Of a stretch of 64,000 nucleotides of DNA, positions 51,830 to 60,894 are shown piece after piece; position 1 is the first letter of the stretch; each line of letters opens with the position of its first letter. The stretch covers positions 16,226 to 80,225 of the forward strand of contig DAIQNV010000003.1 of assembly GCA_036788215.1 (NCBI GenBank), given 5' to 3'. The position numbers were made by a program, and so were the translations under genes. This stretch comes from DAIQNV01 sp036788215 (lineage in GTDB: Bacteria; Planctomycetota; Phycisphaerae; Phycisphaerales; UBA1924). Below the pieces are notes generated by a model. The model was given only the letters and a program-made list of their open reading frames with translations, was not told the DNA's origin and did no database searches.

Positions 51830-52828
51830 TCAGTCGATCGTCTGCACCAGCCGGTCGCGGTTGCGATCGATCAGCGTGATGCTCTTGCTGTTCGACTTCG
51901 CGAAGTCGTACCACCGGCTCCCACGCCCGAGTTCCTCGGGATTGGTGAAGAACAGGAGCTGCGGGTTTGTGCTCAGGAACTGGGCCGATCCGTCGCTGAA
52001 CACGAAGTTGCCGCCACGATCGCTGTGGTTGTCATCGAGGGCGTACCCGGTCTGCGGGTTGAAGCCGATCGAGTCCAGCCTCTGCTGAGGCTCGCTGCCC
52101 GCCGAGTCGTCACGCCAGTTGTACCCATACCACGCGTTGCCCGAGTAGTCGCCCGTGTTCGTTTCGTCACCCATGAACGGCGCCGGGAACAGGATCGCAG
52201 GGTCGTCCGTCCGGAGCCCCGCGATGTAGAGATAGCTCACGTTGTAGTGGATCACCTGCTCGGGGTTGCCCGGTGCCACAGGCGTCTTGGTGTTCTGCGC
52301 CTGCCCGATCAGGTTGTTGCCCTGGCGAGGCCAGAACCGCCAGTAGTAGTCGATCCGGTCCGACGGGCAGTTGAGGGTTTCAAAGCCGTCCTGGTAGCCC
52401 TGCATCATGGGCGTGGTGTTCCCGTCGGGGTACCGACGATCCGCAATGTTCGGGCCGAAGCCGATGAAGCCCCGGTCGCCCGAAGGCGGGTTGCTGCTCT
52501 TGTCGCCATCGCCAACCTGGTACAGGCTGTAGAGCCCGCTGAGACCACCCGCGGCGTCCTGGCCAGTGAGGAACGGCCCGTTCGCGTCCGACCGCAAGCC
52601 CCCCGGGATGAGCGGGAACCAGCCGTTCCAGTCATTCGCGTACGTCTGCATCGCCAGCCCGTTCCCGCGGACATTGGCCAGGCACTTCATCTCCTGCGCC
52701 GAGTTGCGGGCCTTCCCAAGCGCCGGAAGCAGAATCCCGATCAGCAGGGCGATGATGGCGATCACCACGAGCAACTCGATCAAGGTGAACGCCCGACGAC
52801 ATGTCCTCTTGTGTCCACTGGACAACAT
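51830..52828 (-). CDS. Prepilin-like N-terminal cleavage/methylation domain secreted protein
   Basis: The 332-residue protein begins SSGHKRTCRRA followed by FTLIELLVVIAIIALLIGIL, the type III signal peptide. The exported domain ends with DDNHSDRGGNFVFSDGSAQF, which is close to the H-X9-DG element of planctomycete prepilin-like proteins (here H-X10-DG). It belongs to the same superfamily as the 1833 gene but lacks the GIDYGGKEI tail. It is divergent from the amylase gene, 179 bases away. A role in displaying or exporting starch-degrading proteins is conceivable but not shown. Confidence 0.82.
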   Translation of the reverse strand: MLSSGHKRTCRRAFTLIELLVVIAIIALLIGILLPALGKARNSAQEMKCLANVRGNGLAMQTYANDWNGWFPLIPGGLRSDANGPFLTGQDAAGGLSGLYSLYQVGDGDKSSNPPSGDRGFIGFGPNIADRRYPDGNTTPMMQGYQDGFETLNCPSDRIDYYWRFWPRQGNNLIGQAQNTKTPVAPGNPEQVIHYNVSYLYIAGLRTDDPAILFPAPFMGDETNTGDYSGNAWYGYNWRDDSAGSEPQQRLDSIGFNPQTGYALDDNHSDRGGNFVFSDGSAQFLSTNPQLLFFTNPEELGRGSRWYDFAKSNSKSITLIDRNRDRLVQTID

Positions 52829-52952
52829 GGCTCGATACCTCCCGGAAGCGGCTTTGGAGGCCGGATGGCCTGTTCGGGACCTCGATGTCCTTCTTTACTT
52901 CAAGGTCCGGAAGAAGTCTACGATGAAACCGGTCCGCATATCAACCGCTTCC

Positions 52953-52966
52953 AGCAAGCGTTTACG
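52953..52966. promoter_or_regulatory. LacI-family type operator upstream of the amylase
   Basis: AGCAAGCGTTTACG matches the TGNAANCGNTTNCA consensus of LacI/GalR/CcpA-type regulators at 8 of 10 fixed positions. It lies 42 bases upstream of the amylase ATG. No such regulator gene is in the window. Confidence 0.45.
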
Positions 52967-53007
52967 CCCCGAGCGGTCTGCAAACTGGGGTACAACAAGG
53001 ATCTGGC

Positions 53008-55164
53008 ATGCCCTTTCAAACGCCCGACGCCCCCCTCCGTCCGGTCCGATCCGCAGCAGGGGCTCGTCCGTTCCGGCTCATCCATCTGATTCTGTGTTTG
53101 GTCTGTGTTGGATCAGCACACGGGGAGGAGTCGACCCTCCGGGCCGAATCCCTCTCCCCGGATATCGGGCTGGTCGACCTCACACTCGCTCCCGATTCCG
53201 GAATCACTGCTCCGATGGCCCGCTTCACCGACGCTTCGGGCCAACCCCGGGAAATCCCGCTCCAGCCCCGGGCTTCGGATGGGCCTGCGCTCTGGACCGC
53301 CCGCATCGCATCAGGCATCGCCCTCGACGGGACCCGCATCGGGCCCCGTCGGGTCTCCTCGCGTCTGCCGATCGAGGTCACCTGGCGCGATGCGCAGGGA
53401 CAGCCCCGCACGCGCGGAATCGTGGTCGACCTCACCGAGATCCCCGAGCCACGCGTGCCCACTTGGGCGATGGGCCGCGTCTGGTACCAGGTCTTCCCCG
53501 AGCGATTCGCCAACGCGGAGCCCGCCAACGACCCGGCGCTCGACCCCGATGAGCTGGGCTCCGTCACCCTCCCCTGGGACCACCCGTGGTACGAGGTCTC
53601 GGTCGATGAGGTCGAAGCCGCGTGGCACCGGCACCAGGCCCAGCCCGCGTTCTACGACTACAGCCCCTCCGACCTGGGCGGCGCGTGGGACGCGGTGGTC
53701 TTCCGCCGGCGCTTCGGCGGAGACCTGCAGGGCGTTGTGGAGAGGCTCGACTGGATGCGGAGCCTGGGCGTCGACGGGCTCTACCTCTGCCCCGTCTTCG
53801 CGTCGCGCTCCCTGCACAAGTACGACGCGCGGGACCACCGCCACGTCGACCCCCACTTTGGCCCCCCCGACCCCGACGGGCGCCGCGCCACCTTCACGCC
53901 CCCCGAGGACCCCGCCGACGAGACCACCTGGCCCTGGACGCTGGCCGACCGCTACCTGATCGACACGCTCATCCCGGAAGCCAGGAAGCGGGGCATGCGT
54001 GTCGTCCTCGATGGCGTCTGGAACCACGTGGGCATCGACCACTGGGCCTTCCGCGATGTCTTCGAGCACGGGCGCGACTCCCGCTTCGCCGACTGGTTCG
54101 ACGCCCGATTCGATGACCAGGGCCGCCTGATCGGCTGGTCGGGCTGGGCCCGCGAGAACGGCGATCTCCCCGAGTTCGAGCAGAGCGGGGGCGACCTCAA
54201 CCCCGGCGCCAAGGCCCACATCTTCGCAATCACGCGACGCTGGATGGACCCCAACGGGGACGGCGACCCCTCCGACGGCATCGATGGCTGGAGGCTCGAT
54301 GTCGCCGCGGAAATGGGGCGGGTCTTCTGGCGCGACTGGCGGGCCCTCGTCAAGTCGATCAACCCCGAGGCCATCATCGTGGGCGAGGTCTGGTTCGACG
54401 CGGACGATTATTTCGATGGCACCGCCTTCGATGCGCAGATGCACTACCCCTTCGCCTTCGCCGCTGCCAACCTGCTCGCCCTCGACCCCATGCCCACCGC
54501 CCGGGGCTTCTTCGACGCGATGGATCGCGTCTCGGGCCGACGCCCCGCGGTCGACCTGATGCAGTACACCCTCCTCGCGAGCCACGACACCGAGCGCGTC
54601 GCCTCGATGATGATGAACCCGGCATCGGGCTCGACGATCCGCAACTACGACACCGGCGCCGGGCGCGACGATGTCTGGCGGGGCGCGTACGACCCCTCCG
54701 AGCCGACGGACGAGGCGCTCGAGCGATCCATCCTCGCGGTCGCCCTGCAGGCCACCTGGCCCGGCGCCCCGATGATCTACGGGGGCGACGAGCTGGGCCT
54801 GCCCGGAGCCGACGACCCCTCGAACCGCATCCCGATCGACTGGACCCGCCTCGACACCGATCCAAGAGCCCGGGCGACCGCCGACGCCTACGCAGCCTGG
54901 CTCACGCTGCGCGACCACCCCGTCGCGGGCCCGGTCCTGCGGTTCGGCGCGGTCCGACCCCTGAGCCACCCCGACGAGCGCGTGCTCGCCTTCGAGCGGA
55001 CGCTCAACGGGGTCCGCGTGACCGTCCAGATCAACATCTCCGACCGCCCCGCGCGACCGATCGCGACCGATGCTGACGAAACCCTGATCGCGGGTCCTGC
55101 TGGAGCACCCCAGACCGGTGTGCTCCCCCCAAGGTCAGCCCGGGCCTGGCTCAGCGGAGGCTGA
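53008..55164 (+). CDS. Secreted alpha-amylase family (GH13) enzyme, neopullulanase/cyclomaltodextrinase-like
   Basis: The 718-residue enzyme hydrolyses alpha-1,4-glucans. A signal peptide (LIHLILCLVCVGSAHG) and an N-terminal beta domain (to about 150) precede the GH13 barrel, starting WAMGRVWYQVFPERFANAEP. Catalytic residues are the nucleophile Asp in DGWRLDVAAEM (near 428), the acid Glu in IIVGEVWFDADDY (near 458) and the transition-state Asp in LASHDTERVASM (near 525). Length and order resemble cyclomaltodextrinase/neopullulanase. A LacI-like site lies upstream. Confidence 0.88.
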   Translation: MPFQTPDAPLRPVRSAAGARPFRLIHLILCLVCVGSAHGEESTLRAESLSPDIGLVDLTLAPDSGITAPMARFTDASGQPREIPLQPRASDGPALWTARIASGIALDGTRIGPRRVSSRLPIEVTWRDAQGQPRTRGIVVDLTEIPEPRVPTWAMGRVWYQVFPERFANAEPANDPALDPDELGSVTLPWDHPWYEVSVDEVEAAWHRHQAQPAFYDYSPSDLGGAWDAVVFRRRFGGDLQGVVERLDWMRSLGVDGLYLCPVFASRSLHKYDARDHRHVDPHFGPPDPDGRRATFTPPEDPADETTWPWTLADRYLIDTLIPEARKRGMRVVLDGVWNHVGIDHWAFRDVFEHGRDSRFADWFDARFDDQGRLIGWSGWARENGDLPEFEQSGGDLNPGAKAHIFAITRRWMDPNGDGDPSDGIDGWRLDVAAEMGRVFWRDWRALVKSINPEAIIVGEVWFDADDYFDGTAFDAQMHYPFAFAAANLLALDPMPTARGFFDAMDRVSGRRPAVDLMQYTLLASHDTERVASMMMNPASGSTIRNYDTGAGRDDVWRGAYDPSEPTDEALERSILAVALQATWPGAPMIYGGDELGLPGADDPSNRIPIDWTRLDTDPRARATADAYAAWLTLRDHPVAGPVLRFGAVRPLSHPDERVLAFERTLNGVRVTVQINISDRPARPIATDADETLIAGPAGAPQTGVLPPRSARAWLSGG

Positions 55165-55370
55165 TGTCTGCATTTGGTGAGGTCCGGTTTGGAGCCCGGC
55201 ACGCCCGAACCACGTTGGTGCATGAATCTAGGGTATTTAGGTTCATTGAAACCAGCAGCGTGCTAGGCATTTCCCGTCCTTTTCCGCTCATTTCGGGTGG
55301 CCGAAGTAAACGGTTGTGGTTACGCTTACCAGATGGCAGCACGCCTGCCTGTGCCCTCGGTAGCGATAAT

Positions 55371-55395
55371 CTCGTTCGGTTTTTGATCGAACGAG
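55371..55395 (+). promoter_or_regulatory. Hairpin in the leader of the 55437 gene
   Basis: CTCGTTCG, a 9-base loop GTTTTTGAT, CGAACGAG: a perfect 8-bp stem, preceded by GATAAT at 55365-55370, which may be a -10. The rest of the 270-base upstream spacer is A/T-richer; AGTAAACGGTTGTG near 55306 weakly resembles a LacI-type site (7 of 10). Confidence 0.4.
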
Positions 55396-55436
55396 CGGAG
55401 CGTTTGAGAACCCCCACATTTTGGGAGAAAGCCGCC

Positions 55437-57554
55437 ATGAAGAAGATGACCACTGTGTCCGCTGCGACCCTCGCTGCGGTCGCCGGCCTTGCTGTTGCGC
55501 AGCCCACGATTGATGGTGTGTACAACCCCGCGACCGAAGCCTCGGTCTACGGGAACATCATCTGGACCAACCCCAACCCCACCAGCTTCGGCGATAACTC
55601 CGCCGGCCTGTTCGACGGCGGCGTCAACGGCGACCCCGAGAATGTGGTGACGGGCGTCGAGTTCAGCATCCCCAAGGCCGCCCTGGGCGGTGCGTCCAGC
55701 TTCCGCATCGCGGGCTGGGTCAACGCGGGCGGTCGTGACTTCCTCTCGAACCAGATCCTGCACGACGGTTCGCTGCCCCTCGACTCGGGCAACTTCGGTC
55801 GCGAGCTCGACTTCGCGAGCGACCCCCGCTTCCCGGGCAACGAGTTCGTGAGCGTGTCGGGCGTGCCGACCGCGACCCCGACGATCGATGGCACGCTGGA
55901 CGCGGGTTACACCAGCCAGTACTTCCTGCAGACCAACTTCACGGGCTTCGGTGACTCGCAGGCCGGCACCCCGATCGGCGGGGGCGGCTCCGAGATCGAC
56001 GCGCTGTACGTCGCCCAGGACGCGACCAACTACTACTTCTTCATCGCGGGCAACCTCGAAGCCAACGGCAACGCCCTCGACCTCTTCATCGACACCGACA
56101 ACGGCGCCACCGGCGTCAACAGCCTCCCGGGCTCCGGCTCGGGCTCCGGCGGGTTCATCATCAGCGGGCTCACCGCCGACAACGGCAACGGTGGCTTCCT
56201 GGTGTTCGACGCCGGCTTCGCCGCCAACTACGTCATCTCGATCGACTCGACCGACGACGGCACCGGCCGCGTCCCCCGCGCTTTCTATGGCAACATCACC
56301 AGCTCCGCCAGCATCGACCTCCTGGGCGTCGGCACCGTCGACGCGGTGAGCGGCAACGGGTACGGCTTCGGCTCCGTCCTCACCTCCGGCGATCCGGGCG
56401 TCCCCACCGTCGAGCTCGCGATCGATAACTCGAACACCGCAGGCGTCACCGGCAGCCCCGCCGCCCGCAGCCCCGAGTCGCCCGACGACAACTGGGCCTA
56501 TGGCTCTGAGCTCAACAACCTCCGTGCGCAGGTCAACCCCGACCTCGGCACCCTCAACATCTTCCTGGGCGCCAACCTCGCCCGGGGCTTCGAGAAGCTC
56601 GTCTTCCTCATCGACTCCCAGCCGGGCGGCCAGAACCCGATGCGGACCGACAACGTCGACATCTCCTTCGGAGGCCTGAACCGCCACGGCGGCATGGCCT
56701 TCGACGCCGGGTTCGAGCCCGACTACTGGTTCAACATCAACACCGGCTTCGACGCCGGCCCGCAGTTCCTGATCAACTTCATGGACGCCGCGGTCCTGCG
56801 CACCGATGGCCCGCTCTTCGACCTGTTCACCGGGTTCTCGCTCGACTACGGCTCGTTCTTCGGCGGCCAGGTCGAGGGCTTCAACGGGCTCCCGGCGGCG
56901 AACCCCGTCGAGCTCATCGACTTCTCGGGTCCCCGCGTCGACATCCAGGACGGCACGCTCTCGAACCTCTTCGCCGAGTACGCCCCGCGCCTCACCCAGC
57001 TCGATCCGTCGAACCCCGTCGCCGGGGCTCTGCAGGGCGCCATCAACAACGCCAACGTCGGGGGCGTCACCGACACCGCCGCCGATCCGGCGGCGGCCAA
57101 CGCTGTCAACACCGGCGTCGAGATCTCCATCAGCCTCGACGAGCTGGGCTGGGACGGCACCAGCGAGATCAAGCTGGCGGCGTGGATCGCCAACAGCAGC
57201 TTCGACTTCCTGTCGAACCAGGGCATCAACTTCCCCGCGGGCATCAACAACGTCTCCGACCTCGACGGAATCCCCGACAGCGGCGACGAGCTCACGGTCA
57301 GTGAGATCGACTGGAACGCCCCCGAGTTCCCGGGCGATCAGTTCATCGTGATCCCGGTCAACTCCGGCAACCCGGGCTGCAACCCGGCCGACCTCGCCGC
57401 TCCGTTCGGCAGCCTGACCTTCGCGGACATCTCCGCCTTCCTGAGCGCCTTCAGCAGCCAGGACCCGGTCGCCGACCTCGCCCCCCCGATCGGCTCCTTC
57501 ACCTTCGCCGATATCTCGGCCTTCCTGGCCGCCTTCGCCGCCGGTTGCCCGTAA
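55437..57554 (+). CDS. Secreted multidomain protein with dockerin-like tail
   Basis: The 705-residue protein has a signal peptide (VSAATLAAVAGLAVAQ) and at least three IDGV-type beta domains. Each includes a strand-turn element such as GVEFSIPKAALGGASSFRIA, FIAGNLEANGNALDLFIDTD or GVEISISLDELGWDGTSEIK, with DFLSNQ. The domain matches that of the PEP-CTERM protein at 48169. The last 60 residues are a dockerin-like tail (DLAAPFGSLTFADISAFLSA, then DLAPPIGSFTFADISAFLAA, ending AAGCP). ATG 55437 has GGGAG nine bases upstream. Function is unknown; a surface or glucan-binding role near the amylases is inferred. Confidence 0.8.
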   Translation: MKKMTTVSAATLAAVAGLAVAQPTIDGVYNPATEASVYGNIIWTNPNPTSFGDNSAGLFDGGVNGDPENVVTGVEFSIPKAALGGASSFRIAGWVNAGGRDFLSNQILHDGSLPLDSGNFGRELDFASDPRFPGNEFVSVSGVPTATPTIDGTLDAGYTSQYFLQTNFTGFGDSQAGTPIGGGGSEIDALYVAQDATNYYFFIAGNLEANGNALDLFIDTDNGATGVNSLPGSGSGSGGFIISGLTADNGNGGFLVFDAGFAANYVISIDSTDDGTGRVPRAFYGNITSSASIDLLGVGTVDAVSGNGYGFGSVLTSGDPGVPTVELAIDNSNTAGVTGSPAARSPESPDDNWAYGSELNNLRAQVNPDLGTLNIFLGANLARGFEKLVFLIDSQPGGQNPMRTDNVDISFGGLNRHGGMAFDAGFEPDYWFNINTGFDAGPQFLINFMDAAVLRTDGPLFDLFTGFSLDYGSFFGGQVEGFNGLPAANPVELIDFSGPRVDIQDGTLSNLFAEYAPRLTQLDPSNPVAGALQGAINNANVGGVTDTAADPAAANAVNTGVEISISLDELGWDGTSEIKLAAWIANSSFDFLSNQGINFPAGINNVSDLDGIPDSGDELTVSEIDWNAPEFPGDQFIVIPVNSGNPGCNPADLAAPFGSLTFADISAFLSAFSSQDPVADLAPPIGSFTFADISAFLAAFAAGCP

Positions 57555-57606
57555 TCGAGTCCCGAGTGATCGGCGCCGCGCCGATCACCAGGGTCTGAAT
57601 GCACAC

Positions 57607-57642
57607 GGGGCCCGCGTCATCACGACGCGGGCCCCTTTCTTT
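57607..57642 (+). terminator. Rho-independent terminator
   Basis: GGGGCCCGCGT / ACGCGGGCCCC around CATCACG, then TTTCTTTGC. Confidence 0.85.
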
Positions 57643-57722
57643 GCGCTTATGTCGCGTCGGTCGCGGGCCGGTCCCCGGTCGGTCCGGGCTCGATGGCGCC
57701 GACGGAAACGGAGAACCCGCGC

Positions 57723-57757
57723 ACGAAAGCGGGCCGCGACGCTCGGTCGCGGCCCGC
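57723..57757 (-). terminator. Rho-independent terminator
   Basis: On the minus strand GCGGGCCGCGAC / GTCGCGGCCCGC around CGAGC, then TTTCGTGC. It ends the convergent amylase gene. Confidence 0.75.
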
Positions 57758-57785
57758 CGGTTGTGGTCGAGTTGGCGGGGCCCGT

Positions 57786-60581
57786 TTAGGGGCAGCCCGC
57801 GCTGAACGCAGCGAGGAACGCGGAGATATCCGCGAAGGTGAACGACCCGAAGGGCGCCGCGAGGTCCGCCGACGGGTCCTGGCCCTGGAACGCAGCGAGG
57901 AACGCGGAGATGTCCGCGAAGGTCAGGCTGCCGAAGGGCTGGGCGAGGTCGGCGGCGTTGCAAGAGCCATCGCCGAACTGCACGCCGAACTCCCGCACGA
58001 CGGGGCGTCCCGAGGTCTCGAACGCCAGCACGGTCACCGTGTTCTGCCCGGGCTGGAGGTCGGTGTCGAACGTCCGGCGAAACTGGTTGCGGTCGTACCG
58101 CTGCGCCGCGTTGAAGATGCTCGCGAGCGCGACGGGGTCCGACCCGGGCGCGAGGTTCAGGAAGGTGTGCACCCGCTCGACCGTCCCGTCAGGCGTGACG
58201 ATCTCGTAAGTGGGGCGCGGGTCGTCGGGCCCGTCCAGGTTCACGAGTTCGAGGGGCGCGTCGAGGCGATCGACGCAGATCACCACCCGCTCCTCAGCAA
58301 AGATCGGCGAGGTGCCGCCGGGCCGCTGGCGGAAGGCGATCGTGCTGATGTAGTGGAAGCCCTCCTCGAGCCTCGTCGCGTCGATCACCTGCTCGTACAG
58401 CCCGCTCTTCGAGGGAGAGGCCATGCCGGGCTGGTTCACATCGGTGAACTGCTCGTACCCACCGATGACGCTCTGGCTGAGGGGAAAATCGGGCCCGCCC
58501 GAGCCGTTCCAGTCCCCGGCGCCGGCGTTGATCCGGAAGAGGGCGTTGTCGTCGGTGATGCCATCGGTGGCGTCGCGGAGCGCGGTCTCGAGCCTGAGCG
58601 TGAAGGCGTCGCTCTCGACGATCTGGATCTCCGTGAGGCGCTGCAGGTGGTCGGGGAAGCTCGCCGGGTCGGGCGGGATCACGCCGCTCGCGCCGACGAT
58701 CGACACATCCGTGATGGGGACCGGGGGCCCGTAGGCGACATAGCCCCGGTGGTGCTCGCCGGCGCTCGAGCTGTTCCTGGGCACGACGAGCGTCACGCTG
58801 CCCCCGGGGCCCACCGTGATCACCTCGGGAACGGTGTTCCCGGGGTCGACCGCGGGGTTCGCCGCGTTGCCCGTCAGCTCGTGCAGGCGGGTGCCCGCCG
58901 GGAAGCTCGTCGTCACGGTGCGCGTGTCAAAGCCCGCGTCGTAGCGGTCGTTGGCCGCGACGAGCAGGCTGGCGTCCCGCCCGCCCCCGAAGGGCACGGA
59001 CCGCTCGTAGATGATGACATCGGGCTGCACCGCCAGGGGGTTGTACTGCCCGAAGGCGTAGGTGTTGCGGATTTCGTTGAGACGCACCAGGGCGTCCTCG
59101 GGGGCCTGGGTGATCGGGTTCCAGCCCAGCGCCACCGGCGTCCCCTCGTCGGGGAAGAACCCGCTCGACCGGGGCACGCCCCGAGCATTGTGGTACACGA
59201 TCGTCCGGCCCGGGCGCAGCAGCATGTACGCGTGGGCAAAGAACCCCTGCTGGCGGAGCGAGGGGAACCCGCCCGCCGGCCCGTCGATCGTCCCGTTGTC
59301 GTGGCTAAAGACATGCAGAACGCCGGCGGAGCCGTCCTGCAGCCCGTTGTCCGCGATGTCGAGGTGCTGGCCCAGCACGTCGTTCCAGTTCCCAAAGCCC
59401 CCGGCGTTGACCAGGTTCCGCAGCGCCCCCGCGCCCGCGAGGTCGAGTGAGCCCCGGTTCGCGAACCCGTCCTTGCGGTAATAGTTGGCCAGGATGTCCC
59501 CGTTGCCGGTCGTGTTCTCACCGAAGCTGAAGGGCGTCACCCGCACGCCATCCGCGCGGGTCCGCCCCAGGAAGACGTACGAGTCGTACACGAAATCCCA
59601 GAACCCCGGGAAGGTGTGCTTCGAGGCGTCGAGCCGGAACCCGTCGACGCCGATGACCTGCAGCATCCACTGCGACCACCGCCCGAGGTACTCGCCCGGG
59701 TTCTCCGCCACCGGGTCGCCCGCCATCGGGTCCGCGAGGTTGAAGCGGTAGCGGGTCACGACGTCGGACCCGCTGTGGTTCGACGCGGGGTTCGTGAAGA
59801 CGTCGGGCGAGGTCGACAGATCAGGGTAGAACCGCGCGTTCTCCGGGCGGGGCAGGTTGCGCACCGTCCCCGCCGGGATGTTCAGGGGGTTCCCCGCCTC
59901 CGTGGGCTGGCGGATGAACTCGTTGCTGTCGAACTGGTTGATGTCGACGAGCGCGACCAGGTCCCCCTCCCAGAGGTTGTAGTTGGGCCCCCCGGGGTTC
60001 TCGCTCTGCAGGTAGCCACCCGCGTTGCCCCCATGGAAGTCGCCCCAGTCGTCCGTGGGCAAGAGGTCGCGGGGCGGGTTCGGCAGGGGCACGTGGAAGC
60101 CCTCGTACCCACCCGCCGCGTAGAAGTTGAAGTTGGTCGTCCGCCCGCTGTTGTGGTTCAAGACCGAGTCGGGGTAGACCTCGATGTTCGCCCGCTGCAG
60201 CTGCCTCGTCATCGCGACGAAGGTCGCCTCGGTGCCATAGGTGGTCCGCCGCCGGCTCGGGCTGTTCGCGGTCAGCGGGGGCTCCCCGAGGTTGAACCGG
60301 TCGAACACGTCGTACCCGACGCTCTGAAAGCTCGCCAGCCCGGGCTGAGGCAGCCACACACCGTTGTATCCCGATACGAAAACGTCCGGAACACGACGCT
60401 CCAGGTCGAGCCACTGGATCTCGAAGATCTGCAGGAGGCTCGTGAACGCCTGCCCCTGCGCCGGCGCCGCCACGCCCCCGAGACCCCCAGCGCACGCCGC
60501 CAGGACCGCCGCCCCGCCCAGCCGCCCACCCAGTCCGCCAGCCCGAAGGCCCAACCGCTCGATACCACTCATCAGGATCAT
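57786..60581 (-). CDS. Secreted alpha-amylase (GH13) with dockerin-like tail
   Basis: The 931-residue protein has a signal peptide (GAAVLAACAGGLGGVAAPAQ) and a GH13 barrel. The nucleophile Asp is in IGVDGFRLDASKHTFPGFWD (near residue 313), the acid Glu in FSFGENTTGNGDIL (near 355) and the last Asp in VLHVFSHDNGTIDG (near 425). A beta-rich C-terminal region follows. The tail DLAQPFGSLTFADISAFLAA, DLAAPFGSFTFADISAFLAA, ending SAGCP matches that of the 55437 protein and should attach it to the cell surface or a complex. The start is ATG 60581 or 60572; both precede the signal peptide. Confidence 0.88.
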   Translation of the reverse strand: MILMSGIERLGLRAGGLGGRLGGAAVLAACAGGLGGVAAPAQGQAFTSLLQIFEIQWLDLERRVPDVFVSGYNGVWLPQPGLASFQSVGYDVFDRFNLGEPPLTANSPSRRRTTYGTEATFVAMTRQLQRANIEVYPDSVLNHNSGRTTNFNFYAAGGYEGFHVPLPNPPRDLLPTDDWGDFHGGNAGGYLQSENPGGPNYNLWEGDLVALVDINQFDSNEFIRQPTEAGNPLNIPAGTVRNLPRPENARFYPDLSTSPDVFTNPASNHSGSDVVTRYRFNLADPMAGDPVAENPGEYLGRWSQWMLQVIGVDGFRLDASKHTFPGFWDFVYDSYVFLGRTRADGVRVTPFSFGENTTGNGDILANYYRKDGFANRGSLDLAGAGALRNLVNAGGFGNWNDVLGQHLDIADNGLQDGSAGVLHVFSHDNGTIDGPAGGFPSLRQQGFFAHAYMLLRPGRTIVYHNARGVPRSSGFFPDEGTPVALGWNPITQAPEDALVRLNEIRNTYAFGQYNPLAVQPDVIIYERSVPFGGGRDASLLVAANDRYDAGFDTRTVTTSFPAGTRLHELTGNAANPAVDPGNTVPEVITVGPGGSVTLVVPRNSSSAGEHHRGYVAYGPPVPITDVSIVGASGVIPPDPASFPDHLQRLTEIQIVESDAFTLRLETALRDATDGITDDNALFRINAGAGDWNGSGGPDFPLSQSVIGGYEQFTDVNQPGMASPSKSGLYEQVIDATRLEEGFHYISTIAFRQRPGGTSPIFAEERVVICVDRLDAPLELVNLDGPDDPRPTYEIVTPDGTVERVHTFLNLAPGSDPVALASIFNAAQRYDRNQFRRTFDTDLQPGQNTVTVLAFETSGRPVVREFGVQFGDGSCNAADLAQPFGSLTFADISAFLAAFQGQDPSADLAAPFGSFTFADISAFLAAFSAGCP

Positions 60582-60894
60582 CCCCTCTGCTTCCGTGTGC
60601 GCCACAGTCGGAACGGACGCTCCGTTCCCTGTCGGCTTGGGGCGCCTGCGGATTCAACTCCCGATTCGGAGCCAGGACCGAAAGGGTTTCCGTACCATGG
60701 ATCACCTGCGCGGTCCATACCCCCTCGCAGGTTTCCGCCGGTTATCCGCTCGCGAGGCGCACGAGGCGCCCGAGGCGGTTTCGGGCGGTTGTTCCCCGGG
60801 TGCAGTGGGGGGCTTGACACCCCGCACCCACAAGCCGCACCGCGGGCCCACCGGCCCGCACCACAACCCGTTATCCGATTCCGGAGCACACACG
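60582..60894. other. Divergent intergenic region between amylase and glucosidase
   Basis: It contains a perfect inverted repeat GGAACGGA, CGC, TCCGTTCC (60610-60628) and a smaller palindrome GAAAGGGTTTC (60680-60690) that weakly resembles a LacI-type half site. It probably holds promoters for both genes; none was certain. Confidence 0.45.
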
